A stretch of 64,000 nt of DNA from Tretioscincus oriximinensis (Eukaryota; Chordata; Lepidosauria; Squamata; Gymnophthalmidae), in NCBI GenBank assembly GCA_022410635.1, contig JAJVDF010000788.1:412344-476343 (forward strand). The letters are read 5' to 3'. Position numbers and translations under genes: made by a program. Under the pieces are notes generated by a model. It was given only the letters and a program-made list of their open reading frames with translations, had not been told where the DNA came from and made no database searches. Of this stretch, positions 10,098-19,116 are shown one piece after another. The stretch's first letter is position 1; each line of letters opens with the position of its first letter.

Positions 10098-10402
10098 GAA
10101 TTTACTTCCTGAAGAGGTGGTGGTAGCTAAAAGCTTAGAAAGCTTCAAGACAGGACTAGACAGGTTTATGGACACCAAGGGTATAAATGGGTACTAGGGA
10201 TGGATGTCTGGATGCTGCGTCCAGCAGGAACAACAGGTAGGGCTCCTGAAATGCCATTTGCAGGGAGTCATGAACAGGTGCATATTTTGCTTTCCTCTGT
10301 TAGGACTGCCCAGGTGCATCTGGTGGGCCTCTGGGTGGGACAGAAGGCTGGACTANNTGGGCTGTGGCCTGATCCACTATGGATCTTCTTATGTTCTTAT
10401 AT
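10098..10402 (+). mobile_element. CR1-A LINE 3' end inserted in L2
   Basis: Starts at GGAATTTACTTCCTGAAGAG and ends TTCTTATGTTCTTATAT. It splits the L2 tail (…ACGTTAAATTAACAAT) from the L2 body (CTAAAAGAAGGGGAGAGCC), so CR1-A is the younger element. Confidence 0.9.
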
Positions 10403-10860
10403 CTAAAAGAAGGGGAGAGCCAAAGGCCAGGCCATAAAGGTGCATCTTCAAGCATTTTCTGAATGCACACAGAGATGGTGATTGGCACACCTTAAGGCTG
10501 AGTCTCTTCCATAGCCTGGGGGCTGCCACAGAGAAAGCCCTGCCCTGGGTTCCCACCCTCTTTGCCACTGTGAGAGGGGGTACAGTCAGGAAGGCCTCCT
10601 CTGCAGATTTCAAGGCACGGACATGTTGATNTGGGAGAAGGCCTTCCCTGAGATATTTGGGGCCCAGTACAGTTATGCAGGGCCTTATACATTAGAGTTA
10701 ATGACTTGATTTGGGCTTGGTAGAATGTGTCTCTGGACAGACATTCCGGCCAGCAGTCTAGCTGCAGCTTCCGAACTGTTTTCAAGGGCAGCCCCAGATA
10801 GAACTCAGCCCCACAGAATTCAGAAAGCAGCTCTATAGCACTAGAAATCTGCCTGTGCAA
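10389..10860 (-). pseudogene. L2 RT C-terminal fragment
   Basis: Two overlapping reverse-strand frames (10,389-10,613 and 10,492-10,860) show the L2/Rex1-type C-terminal blocks KALHN and AFSVAAPRLW in the right order. They are in different frames, so at least one indel separates them. RT catalytic motifs are absent. Confidence 0.75.
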
Positions 10861-11555
10861 ATTTCACTTCATCTACAAAGCTATGTGGCTTGCTGGCACA
10901 ATGATTACTCATTGGCATTAGCACTTTTGTACGGAGTCATACGGCCAGCTAGGAAAAATCCTACCAACTGCATATGCGCTGGCCCAGATGCCAACTGACC
11001 CTGAGGTTTTGAGGCCACGTTCCACCTTCCTTTCCCATCCCACCCTGCACTTTTCACCCTCATGCCGGGCAGCCCTTGGGGGCTCTGCTGACACGCCCTG
11101 AGGCTATGTGGGCTCCCAGCCAGGTCTGATGCGACTCCCTGTCTCCTCACACCCAATATTTCTCCACAGTGGCTTTCAGCTATTTTGTCTGCTATTACTG
11201 ATTTTCTTATTGACCGAACCCCAGGGATCCTGGAAGCAATTCAAAACAATGGCACAGAGGTGAGCAGGGTTCAGCTCTGCAGCCTCCTCCTCACCAGAGN
11301 ATTTGCACAAGGTCTGCCCGACCCTCCACGCCCGTGGGCAGAAAAGGTTGGGGGCAATCAGGAAAGGGGCACAAATAGATTTTTGCACTAGGCAATAATG
11401 CCGGTGGATTTCCAGCCATTACAAATCTCATTACTTGTGTGCCTGCACTATCAGGGTACCCATGACTTTATAACACGAGGTTTTTTTGCAATATTTTATG
11501 TTCAGTCTCCTCAGCAGAAGGTATCAATGCCAGAAAGTCCAGTGTGCCGTGAAAA
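10861..11555. other. Unassigned stretch
   Basis: GC-moderate sequence with no recognised repeat or convincing exon. Small frames show no family signature. Confidence 0.5.
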
Positions 11556-11559
11556 GAGA

Positions 11560-11853
11560 CACCAAAGAGGAGGAGAAAGAGAGGAAAAAGAGAAGGGGAG
11601 GAAGGAGAGGAGGACAAGAAGAAGAGGTTTTTATATCCTGCTTTTCTCAACCTTTGAAGTGAATCAAAGCAGCTTTCATAACCTTCTGTTCTTCACAACA
11701 GACACATTGTTAAGTATACGGGGCTGAGTGATCCTTGAAGAACTGTGACTGTTAGCCCAAGGGGAGCCAGGTTTGGTGGAGGAGTGCAGAATCAAACCAG
11801 GAGACATCCAGGTAATTGTCTGACACGCTAATCATTACACCAGACTGGCTCTC
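11560..11853 (-). mobile_element. tRNA-derived SINE, head I / tail II, reverse strand
   Basis: On the reverse strand: head GAGCCAGTCTGGTGTAATGA, then GGTTTGATTCTGCACTCCTC (B box region), then CTCAGCCCC and TGTCTGTTGTGAAGAA. The tail is TTGAGAAAAGCAGGATATAA followed by a CTTCTTC-rich end, which shows as a long purine run at 11,560-11,625. Confidence 0.85.
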
Positions 11854-11864
11854 TGGAAGAGGAA

Positions 11865-12187
11865 AGGGGCAGGAGGAGGTAGCTAGAAGGAAGAAGAGAA
11901 AGAAGGGGAAGGAAAAAAGGAAAAAAGAAAAGGAAGTAGAAGGAAGAAAAAGGAAAGAAGTGGAAGATGGAAAGAAGAAGGAGAAGACTTGGTTTTTATA
12001 CCATGCTTTTTTTCAACATATAAGGATTCAATGTCCATAATCTGTTCTTCTCTAACACCTTGTGAAGCAGTTGGGGGTTGAAAGAGTTATGAAGGACTGT
12101 GACTAGTCGAGGATTACACAGCTTGGAATTAAACACAAGAGAGCACCAGGTAACAGTCTGACACTCTAATCACCAGGCTAGTGTAGT
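11865..12187 (-). mobile_element. tRNA-derived SINE, head I / tail II, second copy in tandem
   Basis: Same orientation and design as the preceding SINE, more diverged. The head is at 12,150-12,187 (CACTAGCCTGGTGATTAGAG on the reverse strand) and an expanded tail appears as the AAGAAGG run at 11,870-11,985. The two copies are only about 12 bases apart. Confidence 0.75.
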
Positions 12188-12227
12188 AAAACGTTAATGG
12201 GACTTCAGACCCAGACAAGGTCAATGA

Positions 12228-12545
12228 ACCAAAGAGTTGGAAGGAACCTCCCGGGTTATAGAGTTGGAAGGGATCTCCAGGGTAATTGAATCCAACCTCA
12301 GATCAATATAGGATTCTGATTATGAGGACTTCCATTGAAGGAAAGCTCAATACCTCCTGCAGCAACCTATTCCACTGGTTGACTGCTCTCAGCATCCGAA
12401 AGATCTTTCTAGTAAGTATCTAATCTGTATCTTCTTCCTTGCAGTTCCATCCTCTTGCTTCTAGACCTTCCTTCTTGTGTAAATGAGGCTGATCTCTCTG
12501 CACTGGTACAGCCCTTCTGAGATTTGTAGGCAGCTATTAGAAGAA
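12228..12545 (-). mobile_element. CR1-B LINE 3' end, reverse strand
   Basis: GAGTTGGAAGGGATCTCCAG opens the inverted 3' end. Further right are CAACCTATTCCACTGGTTG and CTTGCAGTTCCATCCTCTTG, the inverted 3' ORF end of CR1-B. A short partial duplication of GAGTTGGAAGG lies at 12,232-12,265. Confidence 0.85.
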
Positions 12546-12637
12546 GCTAGGCCCTGCATGCGGGAAAACAAAGTGGACCAGTATGGAAAGTTCACAAACT
12601 GGTTCACCTATGGCCAATCCAGATTCAATATGAACTC

Positions 12638-13080
12638 TCAACATGTCCCCCAGGCAACTTCCTGTTAACAGAAAATATATTTCCATGGGTGGGACTCAGC
12701 ACAGGTTGGCTACGAAGGTTTCCACCCTCCCAGGGCTAGTGCAAACTAGGAATTGTAGTCCACAGGAGGGGGCCCCATGCAGGCTGAGCCGAAAAGGTAG
12801 CCTGCTGCTTGGACTACATTTCCCAGCAGGCTGTGCTGCCAACACAGCAATAGCTCCCGTTTCACTTTCTTCACATTCTGACCGCTGCTGCTACTTCATG
12901 AAGCTTCTGGGCATCCAAGCTTTTAAATAAGCACTTGTAATCATGAAAAAAACAGCNTAGAAAAGCAGGCAGAAAAGCAACTGATACCCATAAATTCAGA
13001 AACAAAAAATTCTGCCTGAAGATGAGAAACAATAAGCTGGTTATTCGTCACTGTTGACAACTGGCACCCGGTCTATACCA
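12638..13080 (+). repeat. Repeat X copy, near full length
   Basis: Blocks in family order: GTCCCCCAGGCAACTTCCTG, AACAGAAAATATATTTCC, ATTGTAGTCCACAGG, GGACTACATTTCCCAGCAGG, CTTCTGGGCATCCAAGC, AATAAGCACTTGTAATCATG, AAAAGCAGGCAGAAAAGC and GAAACAATAAGCTG. Closest relative is the copy at 18.03-18.47 kb. Confidence 0.75.
12813..12831 (+). promoter_or_regulatory. ZNF143/THAP11-like motif in repeat X
   Basis: ACTACATTTCCCAGCAGGC resembles the ZNF143/THAP11 consensus. An oppositely oriented relative, AATTGTAGTCC, lies 55-60 bases upstream near 12,753, giving an inverted pair. Confidence 0.4.
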
Positions 13081-13515
13081 ACAATTTTAGTTTGCTTATG
13101 TCTTTGTTTATTAATGTCTTTAAGAATTTATATTCTGTCTTCCACTCGAAAATCCCAGGGCAAGTCACAACAATAAACAGACAAATAATTAGAGCTTATA
13201 TTTGACAGCTATTTAAAATATAGCCCTCCTTCCCTGGCAAAAGCCACAGAGAAAGCTTGAAAGCACCCAATAAAGATGCTCTGGCATGATGCCACCGCAA
13301 TAAATTCAGGATGCACAGAATGTACACAAAGATGCACGGCTGCTCCTGTTTCTCTGAATTCAGACTTGGCAAATACAAACTTCATTACTTTCATATCCAA
13401 CTGAAAAAGGGTCTAATATGGAAAAAGGTGATTGGAAATGGGAATACAAAAAAATTGTTGCAGAATCCTTATCTCCCAAGTTATCTCCTCAGTCCTTAAA
13501 AAAAAATCACAGGAA
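13081..13515. other. Diverged LINE tail plus unassigned sequence
   Basis: The block at 13,118-13,190 (AATTTATATTCTGTCTTCC, AAAATCCCAGGGCAAGTC, ACAACAATAAAC) resembles an inverted, decayed L2 tail. The rest is unassigned. Confidence 0.4.
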
Positions 13516-13519
13516 ATCT

Positions 13520-13624
13520 TGAAAGAGTATTTCAAATGCATCTGGTGGGCTTCTGTATGAGACAGAATGCTGGACTAGATGAGCTCTGGCCTGATCCAGT
13601 ATGGCTCTTTTCATGTTCTTATGT
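13520..13624 (+). mobile_element. CR1-A LINE 3' terminal fragment
   Basis: GCATCTGGTGGGCTTCTG, GACAGAATGCTGGACTAGAT, CTGATCCAGTATGGCTC and TTCATGTTCTTATG mark the last 100 bases of CR1-A. Confidence 0.9.
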
Positions 13625-13899
13625 AGTAGCAATAAAACTGGAAGCTTCCAAAACCGCAGTCCACTGAAAAGAGGCAGAACAAAGGCACTGGTTTCCGAAC
13701 ACATTACACATATTGCAATACCAATTAACACTCCAGTCTTAAACTAGTCACCTCTTCTCTTGTCTCATTCCCAGCCAGCATCACTTTATGTTACAACACT
13801 CTGGTAAGAAACATCTTAACAACCATTGCTATATTGAAGCTGACACCTCACTACCATACCAGCTTGCATTTTTAATGCTATTCAGATGCGCAGCTTGCT
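13625..13899. other. Unassigned stretch
   Basis: No recognised feature; the right end may include the decayed edge of repeat X. Confidence 0.4.
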
Positions 13900-14310
13900 G
13901 AAAATAAACAGTAACAAACTACCAGCTTACTTCCTGACAAAAAATTTGCTTCCTGTTTTTATGGTTTAAAATTGTATTTCTGCCTGCTTTTCTATGCTGC
14001 TTTTTCACGATGACAAGAGCTTATTATAAAAACTTGGATGACAAGCAGTTTCGCAAAGCAGGCAGTTGTGGCAGCAGCAGCGGCTGTTGTGATGGCAATA
14101 GGGTCTTGCTGGAAAGTATAAACCGAGCAGCCAACAGCCTGCCCAGTGTGTGTGGGACCCTACCCCGCAGACTACATCTCCCAGGATGCACCACAGTTAG
14201 TCCTGGGAGGGAGGAAACATCTTTAGCCATTCTGCACCCTGTCCCACAAACAGGAAACATTTTTTATACTTACAGGAAGTTGACTGGGGGACCCATCTAT
14301 AGTGCATCAT
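13900..14310 (-). repeat. Repeat X copy, reverse strand
   Basis: Inverted blocks TTCCTGTTTTTATGGTTT, TTGTATTTCTGCCTGC, CAAGAGCTTATTATAAAA, AGACTACATCTCCCAGGATG and AGGAAGTTGACTGGGGGACC match the family end to end. Confidence 0.75.
14171..14190 (+). promoter_or_regulatory. ZNF143/THAP11-like motif in repeat X
   Basis: ACTACATCTCCCAGGATGCA is the closest match in the window to the ZNF143/THAP11 consensus, including the terminal ATGC. It lies on the strand opposite to this repeat copy. Confidence 0.5.
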
Positions 14311-14748
14311 TCTGAACAAGTAGGTCCAACTATTTTTTCTTGTTATCCTACAAGAGGATACTAGAACCCCTCATTTTAAAAAATGTTATCTGTTTTTGTT
14401 TTGTTTAATTTTACCACTTGTGGAATTGCTGTCATTAAGTTCTTAGGGTTACTTTCATGACAAAGAACACAGCCTCTCTGGCAGCCTTCAACTTCACCCC
14501 AAGACACCATGTGGAAGCCATATGCAGCATCTGGGGGAAGCAAACATGGCAAGCACCTGGAGCCATACCAGTACTTTGGTGTGACTCACAGCCAGCTGCA
14601 GAGCAAGGTGCTTTTAATAAGATAATTAGAACTGTTGCCACCTGGGTAAGTTATGGAAGCTGGAGGAAGGCCAAGAGTCAGAGAAACAGGCAGGAAGCAG
14701 GAAGAAAATGAATGTGGCAGACATAGCACAGTTGGGGGGAGCAGCGAC
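14311..14748. other. Unassigned stretch
   Basis: No repeat or exon recognised. A frame at 14,457-14,711 has no known domain. Confidence 0.5.
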
Positions 14749-14814
14749 ATAGAATCATAGAATTATAGAGTTGGAAGGGAACCTCTCGGGTGGGTCCAAC
14801 AGGATTCACTAAAC

Positions 14815-15090
14815 CAGGGGTAGCCAAACTTTGGCCCCTTGTGTATGGCTGTTCCTCTGCCCAGAAGACCTTTCAGTGTGGCTGTTGTTCCTCCGCCCAG
14901 AAGACCCCCTGTTTTGCCCACCGAAAATGCACACAGGCCAACAGCAGGGAGTCCAGGCTTGGGAAGGGAGTGGAGCTTGAGAAGGGGCGGGGCTTGGGAA
15001 GGGGGAATATCCATGCAGCCCTCAAGTCACCCTGGAAAGGGAGTGTGGCCCCAAAATGGCCCTTGGCCCCAAAATGTTTGCCCACCTTTG
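14815..15090. mobile_element. hAT-type MITE (276 bp) with 8-bp target duplication
   Basis: The ends form terminal inverted repeats: CAGGGGTAGCCAAACTTTGG at the left, and CAAAGGTGGGCAAACATTTT as the reverse complement of the right end. CACTAAAC is duplicated exactly at 14,807-14,814 and 15,091-15,098. CAGGGGT ends and an 8-bp duplication are diagnostic of hAT. It has no transposase coding, so it is non-autonomous. Confidence 0.92.
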
Positions 15091-15155
15091 CACTAAACCA
15101 TCCCAGACCGACAGCTGCCCAGCCTGTTTGAAGACTTTGAGCAAAGGAGAACTCG

Positions 15156-15396
15156 GGAGCCAGTTTGGTGTAGTGGTTGAGTGTTGGACTTGTACCTGGT
15201 AGTCTCCCAGTTCGATTCCCCACTCCTCCACGAAAGCCAGCTGGGTGACCTTGGGCCAGTCACAGTTCTTTAGAACTCTCTCAGCCCCACCTACTCCAAA
15301 AGGTGTCTGTTGTGGAGAAAGCAACAAAAGCTATGTGCGCCACCCTATGGTTGGCCGCCTGAAATTTTTGGGTATAGGGTGGGATACAAGTACAAA

Positions 15397-15471
<75 letters not shown>
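15156..15471 (+). mobile_element. tRNA-derived SINE, head I / L2-like tail
   Basis: Head GAGCCAGTTTGGTGTAGTGG, B-box region CCCAGTTCGATTCCCC, body CCAGCTGGGTGACCTTGGGC and GGTGTCTGTTGTGG. The 3' end is GGGTATAGGGTGGGATAC with an AAATAAAT tail, the same tail as the L2 elements here rather than the TTCTTC tail of other head I SINEs. Nested in CR1-B. Confidence 0.9.
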
Positions 15472-15472
15472 G
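15397..15472 (+). repeat. (TAAA)n microsatellite, SINE tail
   Basis: An uninterrupted run of TAAA of about 18 units forms the SINE 3' tail. Confidence 0.95.
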
Positions 15473-15719
15473 CAAGCCACTGATCGGTCACCCTTAAGGT
15501 CAGAAAGTGTTTTCTGATATCTCACCTGTAACTCTTCCATTGCAATTTCATCCTATTGTTTCTGGTCCTTCCATGTACCATTGAGAATAAAGCCGGGTCT
15601 TCTACCCTTTGCAGCCCCCCTTCAGATATTTGTAGAGAAAGAACACCCATGCAGAAGAAGAAACTGACCCAGGAAAAATAATCTATTCAGAAAACTTAGC
15701 CAGATCAATCTAGGCAAAG

Positions 15720-16040
15720 TGTTAGTGGCTTGGGTGTCTCAGGAGAGGAGCCAAGGAAAGAGGCTAGTATTTCTTTAAACAAAGTTTACTGAGAGGAGAT
15801 CCAACCAGAAATATCTCAGCGTAAAGATACCGGCTTGGAAATTAAAAAGCAGAGCGTGGCTAACGGATATGCAACAGCTTATAAAGTCACTCCACCCTGG
15901 GCAGAACCAACAGCCCGAGTAACATCCAATAGACTGGAGTAACGTCCAATAGACTGGGCAGCCGCTTTGCACCCAGGGCAATGGACTGCGGGAAGCAAAA
16001 GTGAAAGTACAGTAAACNTAACCCTATCATAACCCTGACA
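15720..16040 (-). mobile_element. Solo LTR (321 bp)
   Basis: On the reverse strand the block begins TGTCAGGGTTATG and ends CACTAACA, so it is bounded by TG and CA. It has a TATA-like CTTTATAAGC in its middle and a U5-like AGTAAACTTTG near its end. Flanking pentamers CAAAG (15,715-15,719) and CAGAG (16,041-16,045) are a one-mismatch target duplication. A short direct repeat GTAACGTCCAATAGACTGG lies inside. No internal region, so it is a recombined solo LTR; clade not assignable. Confidence 0.7.
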
Positions 16041-16045
16041 CAGAG

Positions 16046-17300
16046 ATTAGCTGGCCACAGTAAGCCAAGCTCTGGCCACTTCCAAGCTGGACTACTGTAA
16101 AGCAGTCCACATGAGGCTACCCTTGGATGACGTTTCAGAAGCTACATCTGGTGCAGTGCGCAGCAGCTAGATTCCTGACTGGAATGACTCTCCAGACACA
16201 ACTCACATTGGTTTTAAAAGCACATGTGGAAAGGACTTGAGTGTATTCGTAGATCAGACTAATCAGTGTGAAGCAGCTGCAAAAAAGGCAAGCACAATCC
16301 TGGATTGTATTAAGAGGTGCATAGAATNTTGACCACATGAAAGAATTATTCCTCTCTACAGTACTTTGGTCAGACCACACTTGGAACACTTCAGTTCTGG
16401 GCACCCTAATTTAAAAAGGACATTGATAAATTAGAGGAGGTACACAAGAGAGTTACAAGGATCATGAGTGGTCTGGAAACCATGTACTATGAGGAACGGT
16501 TAAAGGATTTATAGATGTTTAGTCTGCAAAAGAGAAGACTGGGAGGAGACCTAATAGCTGCTTACAAATATCTGAACGGCTGCCACAGAGCAGAAGGGTC
16601 CACTTTGTTCTCATTGGCACATGGAAGGATTAGAAACAATGAGATGAAACCGCATTTAGATTAGGTATCAGAAAAAACTTTCTGAAGTAAGCATGACCAA
16701 TCAGCAGAACAGGTTGCCACAGGAGTTAGTGAGTTCTCCTTCGCAGACATCATCTGTCTGGGATGCAGTGAATCCTGCATTGAGCAGGGGGCTGGACCAA
16801 TGATCCTAGAGGTCCCTTACAACTCTATGATTCTAAAAGAACTGCCCTGGTTGTCAATTTGCTATTGATCCCAATTCCAGGTGCTGATGCTAACTGGTAA
16901 AGCCCTACATGACTCAGGCCTGCCTATCTAAAGGAACGCCTTCTCCCATATCAATCTGTCCATGCTTGAAGATCTATAGGGGAGGTCCTCCTGGTTGTCC
17001 ACCGCTCTCAATGACTGAGGGCAAGGAACCCAAGTTTGGACATTTCCAATAGGGGCCCCTAGAGTGTGAGGCGATCTTCCCCTGGAGATACATCAGACTG
17101 CTTCCCTTGGAGGTGATTTGAATACCTTTGAAGACACAAGGCTTTGCCCTGGCCTTTCGGGCAGGAAATACTTTCTCCTCCCCTTTCACACACAGTCATT
17201 GTTTCACTGATGGTTTTATGGGTGTTGTAATCTGTTTCNAATGGTTGTGACCCGCCTTGAAATCTCTGGGTATAGGGAAGGATAAAAAAAAAAAAAAACA
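16046..17300 (+). mobile_element. L2 LINE (RT C-terminus and 3' end), split by CR1-B
   Basis: The left part (16,050-16,200) reads like the L2 block around LDYC (AAGCTGGACTACTGTAAAGC). It resumes at about 16,840 with the LPWLSI…VLMLTGKALHD block and ends with GACCCGCCTTGAAATCTCTG, GGTATAGGGAAGGAT and an A-rich tail at 17,286-17,299. Many stops; dead copy. Confidence 0.75.
16201..16838 (+). mobile_element. CR1-B LINE 3' part inserted in L2
   Basis: Encodes decayed CR1-B C-terminal sequence (TTAGTCTGCAAAAGAGAAGA, GGAGGAGACCTAATAGCTG) and the 3' end GTGAATCCTGCATTGAGCAG, CTAGAGGTCCC, ACAACTCTATGATTCT. Confidence 0.9.
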
Positions 17301-17734
17301 AGTAAAAAATAGCACAAACTACAAGTCTCAAACTGAATTATAAAAGGGGACTCATTTTCCCAGCAACCTTAAGAGGATAATACAGAAACCCAGTGACTGG
17401 TCAAACCCAGGTGCCTCCAAGATCTCAGTGTGTTTTCAGTCTCTCCGTTGTCACTCAGGCTCAAGTCAAGGATTTATGTTTTTGTGCCAGAGTAGCTACA
17501 ATATTTACTTTGCAATTTCAATAAATTGTAAGGTATTTGAGAAGCTAAAAACAGTTAAAAAAAAGCAGGCATATTTAAGAGAATGTCTTTTGATTCTACT
17601 GGAGCCAATGCACCTTCAGATACCTGGAAGAAAGCAAAGGGAATTTGCAAGGGAAGAACAACAAGGCTGGAAAAAATATTGCCTTTGGCAAATTCTTAAA
17701 ATTCCTGATGTATCAATAGATCTTTGCATAATGT
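17301..17734. other. Unassigned stretch
   Basis: No recognised repeat. The 103-residue frame at 17,428-17,739 has no domain I recognise. Confidence 0.45.
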
Positions 17735-17862
17735 GTTGACAGTGGCTCATCCACATGCCAGTGCAGTCTATGGCAATAGTCTACACTAGCATGTGGTTGG
17801 TGGGTGCCTATTCCAAGATATAGCCCAGAATAAAGCTCAGTGTGGAAAGGGCAACTATGTAA
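17735..17862. repeat. Foldback F, right part
   Basis: Contains CACATGCCAGTGCAGTCTAT, TAGTCTACACTAGCATGTGG and the end CCTATTCCAAGATATAGCCC, AGAATAAAGCTCAGTGTGG. The outer left arm is missing. Confidence 0.6.
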
Positions 17863-18029
17863 GGAGGGGAGTAGTTTAGATAGTAATCCTCCTACTCAGA
17901 TCGTTGTCATACAACTCATGTGAGCCTCAGAACCTGCTGCAAGGTCTCTGGAAGGAAGGTACAAAAGATCGCAGTCTGGGTTCCCTAGGGGCTATTTTGA
18001 TGAATCTATCATCATAGATACCCATGTTA
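17863..18029. other. Unassigned spacer
   Basis: No recognised feature. Confidence 0.5.
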
Positions 18030-18475
18030 CAGACAGGTCCCCAGTCAACCTTCTGTAAGCAGAAAAAATGTTTCCTATGGGCTGGACTGGGTGTAGATTG
18101 GCTAAAATGGTAACCTCCNGCTCAGGGCTAGCTGCGGAGGAGCCTGCGACCTGTAGTCCACAGGGGAGAGACCATGCAGGATGAGCAGAAGAGGCTACCT
18201 GATGCTCAGACTACACTTCCCAGCAGGCCCCGCTGACAGCACAACAACAGCTCTCTTTCAGTTTGTGCATATTTGGNCACCTCCTACTGCCAGCTTCAGG
18301 AATCTCTGGGCATCCAAGCGTGGATAATAAGTCCATGTCGTCATGAAACAACAGTGTAGAAAAGCTGACAAAAATTCAACTTAAAACCATAAAACAGGAA
18401 ACAAAGATTCTTCCAGAAAGCAGAGGAACAGGAAGCTGACATTGTTATTGTTTATATCTGACACCCCACATATAC
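18030..18475 (+). repeat. Repeat X copy, near full length
   Basis: Blocks CCCAGTCAACCTTCTGTAAG, AGAAAAAATGTTTCCTATGG, CTGTAGTCCACAGGGG, CAGACTACACTTCCCAGCAG, TCTGGGCATCCAAGC, AAACCATAAAACAGGAAAC and GACATTGTTATTG follow the family order. Confidence 0.8.
18210..18228 (+). promoter_or_regulatory. ZNF143/THAP11-like motif in repeat X
   Basis: ACTACACTTCCCAGCAGGC, with an opposed CCTGTAGTCCACAGG about 60 bases upstream (18,150-18,164). Confidence 0.4.
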
Positions 18476-19116
18476 CGGCCCATGGATCTCTGAGCAGTTT
18501 TATTAATTGTTTTACTCCGTTTCATTCTTACTATAATGAGATTGGTCTTAAAAATGTGTACTCAAATTCTGAATATAGCATAGCATTGACTATTAATTTC
18601 TTATATGGTGTTTATATTATATGTATATTGGAATATTTTGTGTACAGAATTGGACATAGGGTATTTGTTGAATTTTAATTGTGAGCCATTTTGAGCATTT
18701 TGGGGAGGGAAAGATACCACAAACACAAATACAAAAAGAGAACGGGTAAGCATGCCCAAGGAGAAGCCCATGGACCCTGGACAGTTTTTATTTTAAAATT
18801 TACAACTTGTCCTCAAAGTGACGAGTCCTCGACCNTATTAAGGAATTCCTCCACTGCTGAAACTTATGAAAGGGTAAACCAGCGCTTTCAGCTAAGGTCA
18901 TAGGCATCCACAGCTTAAAAAATATAGTTGAATACNGCCAGCTATGCAAAGGACAAATCCACCCAACAGCCAGACATCCTGATGCAACCGCCCCTGGGAA
19001 AGGGAGATCCACTGCGCTTGACTTCGCATTCTGAGTGAACCTACATCTCCTGTCCTTCAAAGAGTCGGTCTAGCTTAGCAGCATCATGTTCTATTAGAAT
19101 TCGAGCAAAGGAAGAT
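18476..19116. other. Unassigned stretch, AT-rich left half
   Basis: TTGTGAGCCATTTTGAGCAT at about 18,680 resembles a LINE/SINE 3' tail, but I cannot place it. No exon seen. Confidence 0.4.

Larger units (their letters stand above)
9995..10860 (-). mobile_element. L2 LINE, 3' end and RT C-terminus, split by CR1-A
   Basis: The left part is the inverted tail (CTGCCCTATATCTGAAGG, TCTCAGGGCGGTTAAC). After the CR1-A insert, the reverse strand encodes the L2 RT C-terminal signature GRAFSVAAPRLWKRLSLKV with an FRKCLKMHLYGLAF block. Upstream is LTLMYKALHN, the usual KALHG block. Several indels; a dead copy. Confidence 0.8.
14750..15645 (-). mobile_element. CR1-B LINE 3' end, holding a hAT MITE and a SINE
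   Basis: Pieces of one reverse-strand CR1-B lie at 14,750-14,814 (AGAATCATAGAATTATAGAG, GTTGGAAGGG), 15,091-15,155 (ACTAAACCATCCCAGACC, GCCCAGCCTGTTTGAAGAC) and 15,472-15,645 (TTTTCTGATATCTCACCTG, TTTCATCCTATTGTTTC, CAGATATTTGTAG). The breaks are a hAT MITE and a SINE. The SINE insertion also removed about 30 bases expected from the copy at 32.4 kb. Confidence 0.9.

Noticed and set aside
15281..15540. Reverse-strand frames rich in repeated LFIY
   Set aside because: Translation of the (TAAA)n SINE tail.
17428..17739. 103-residue open frame
   Set aside because: No known domain; length expected by chance in AT-rich DNA.
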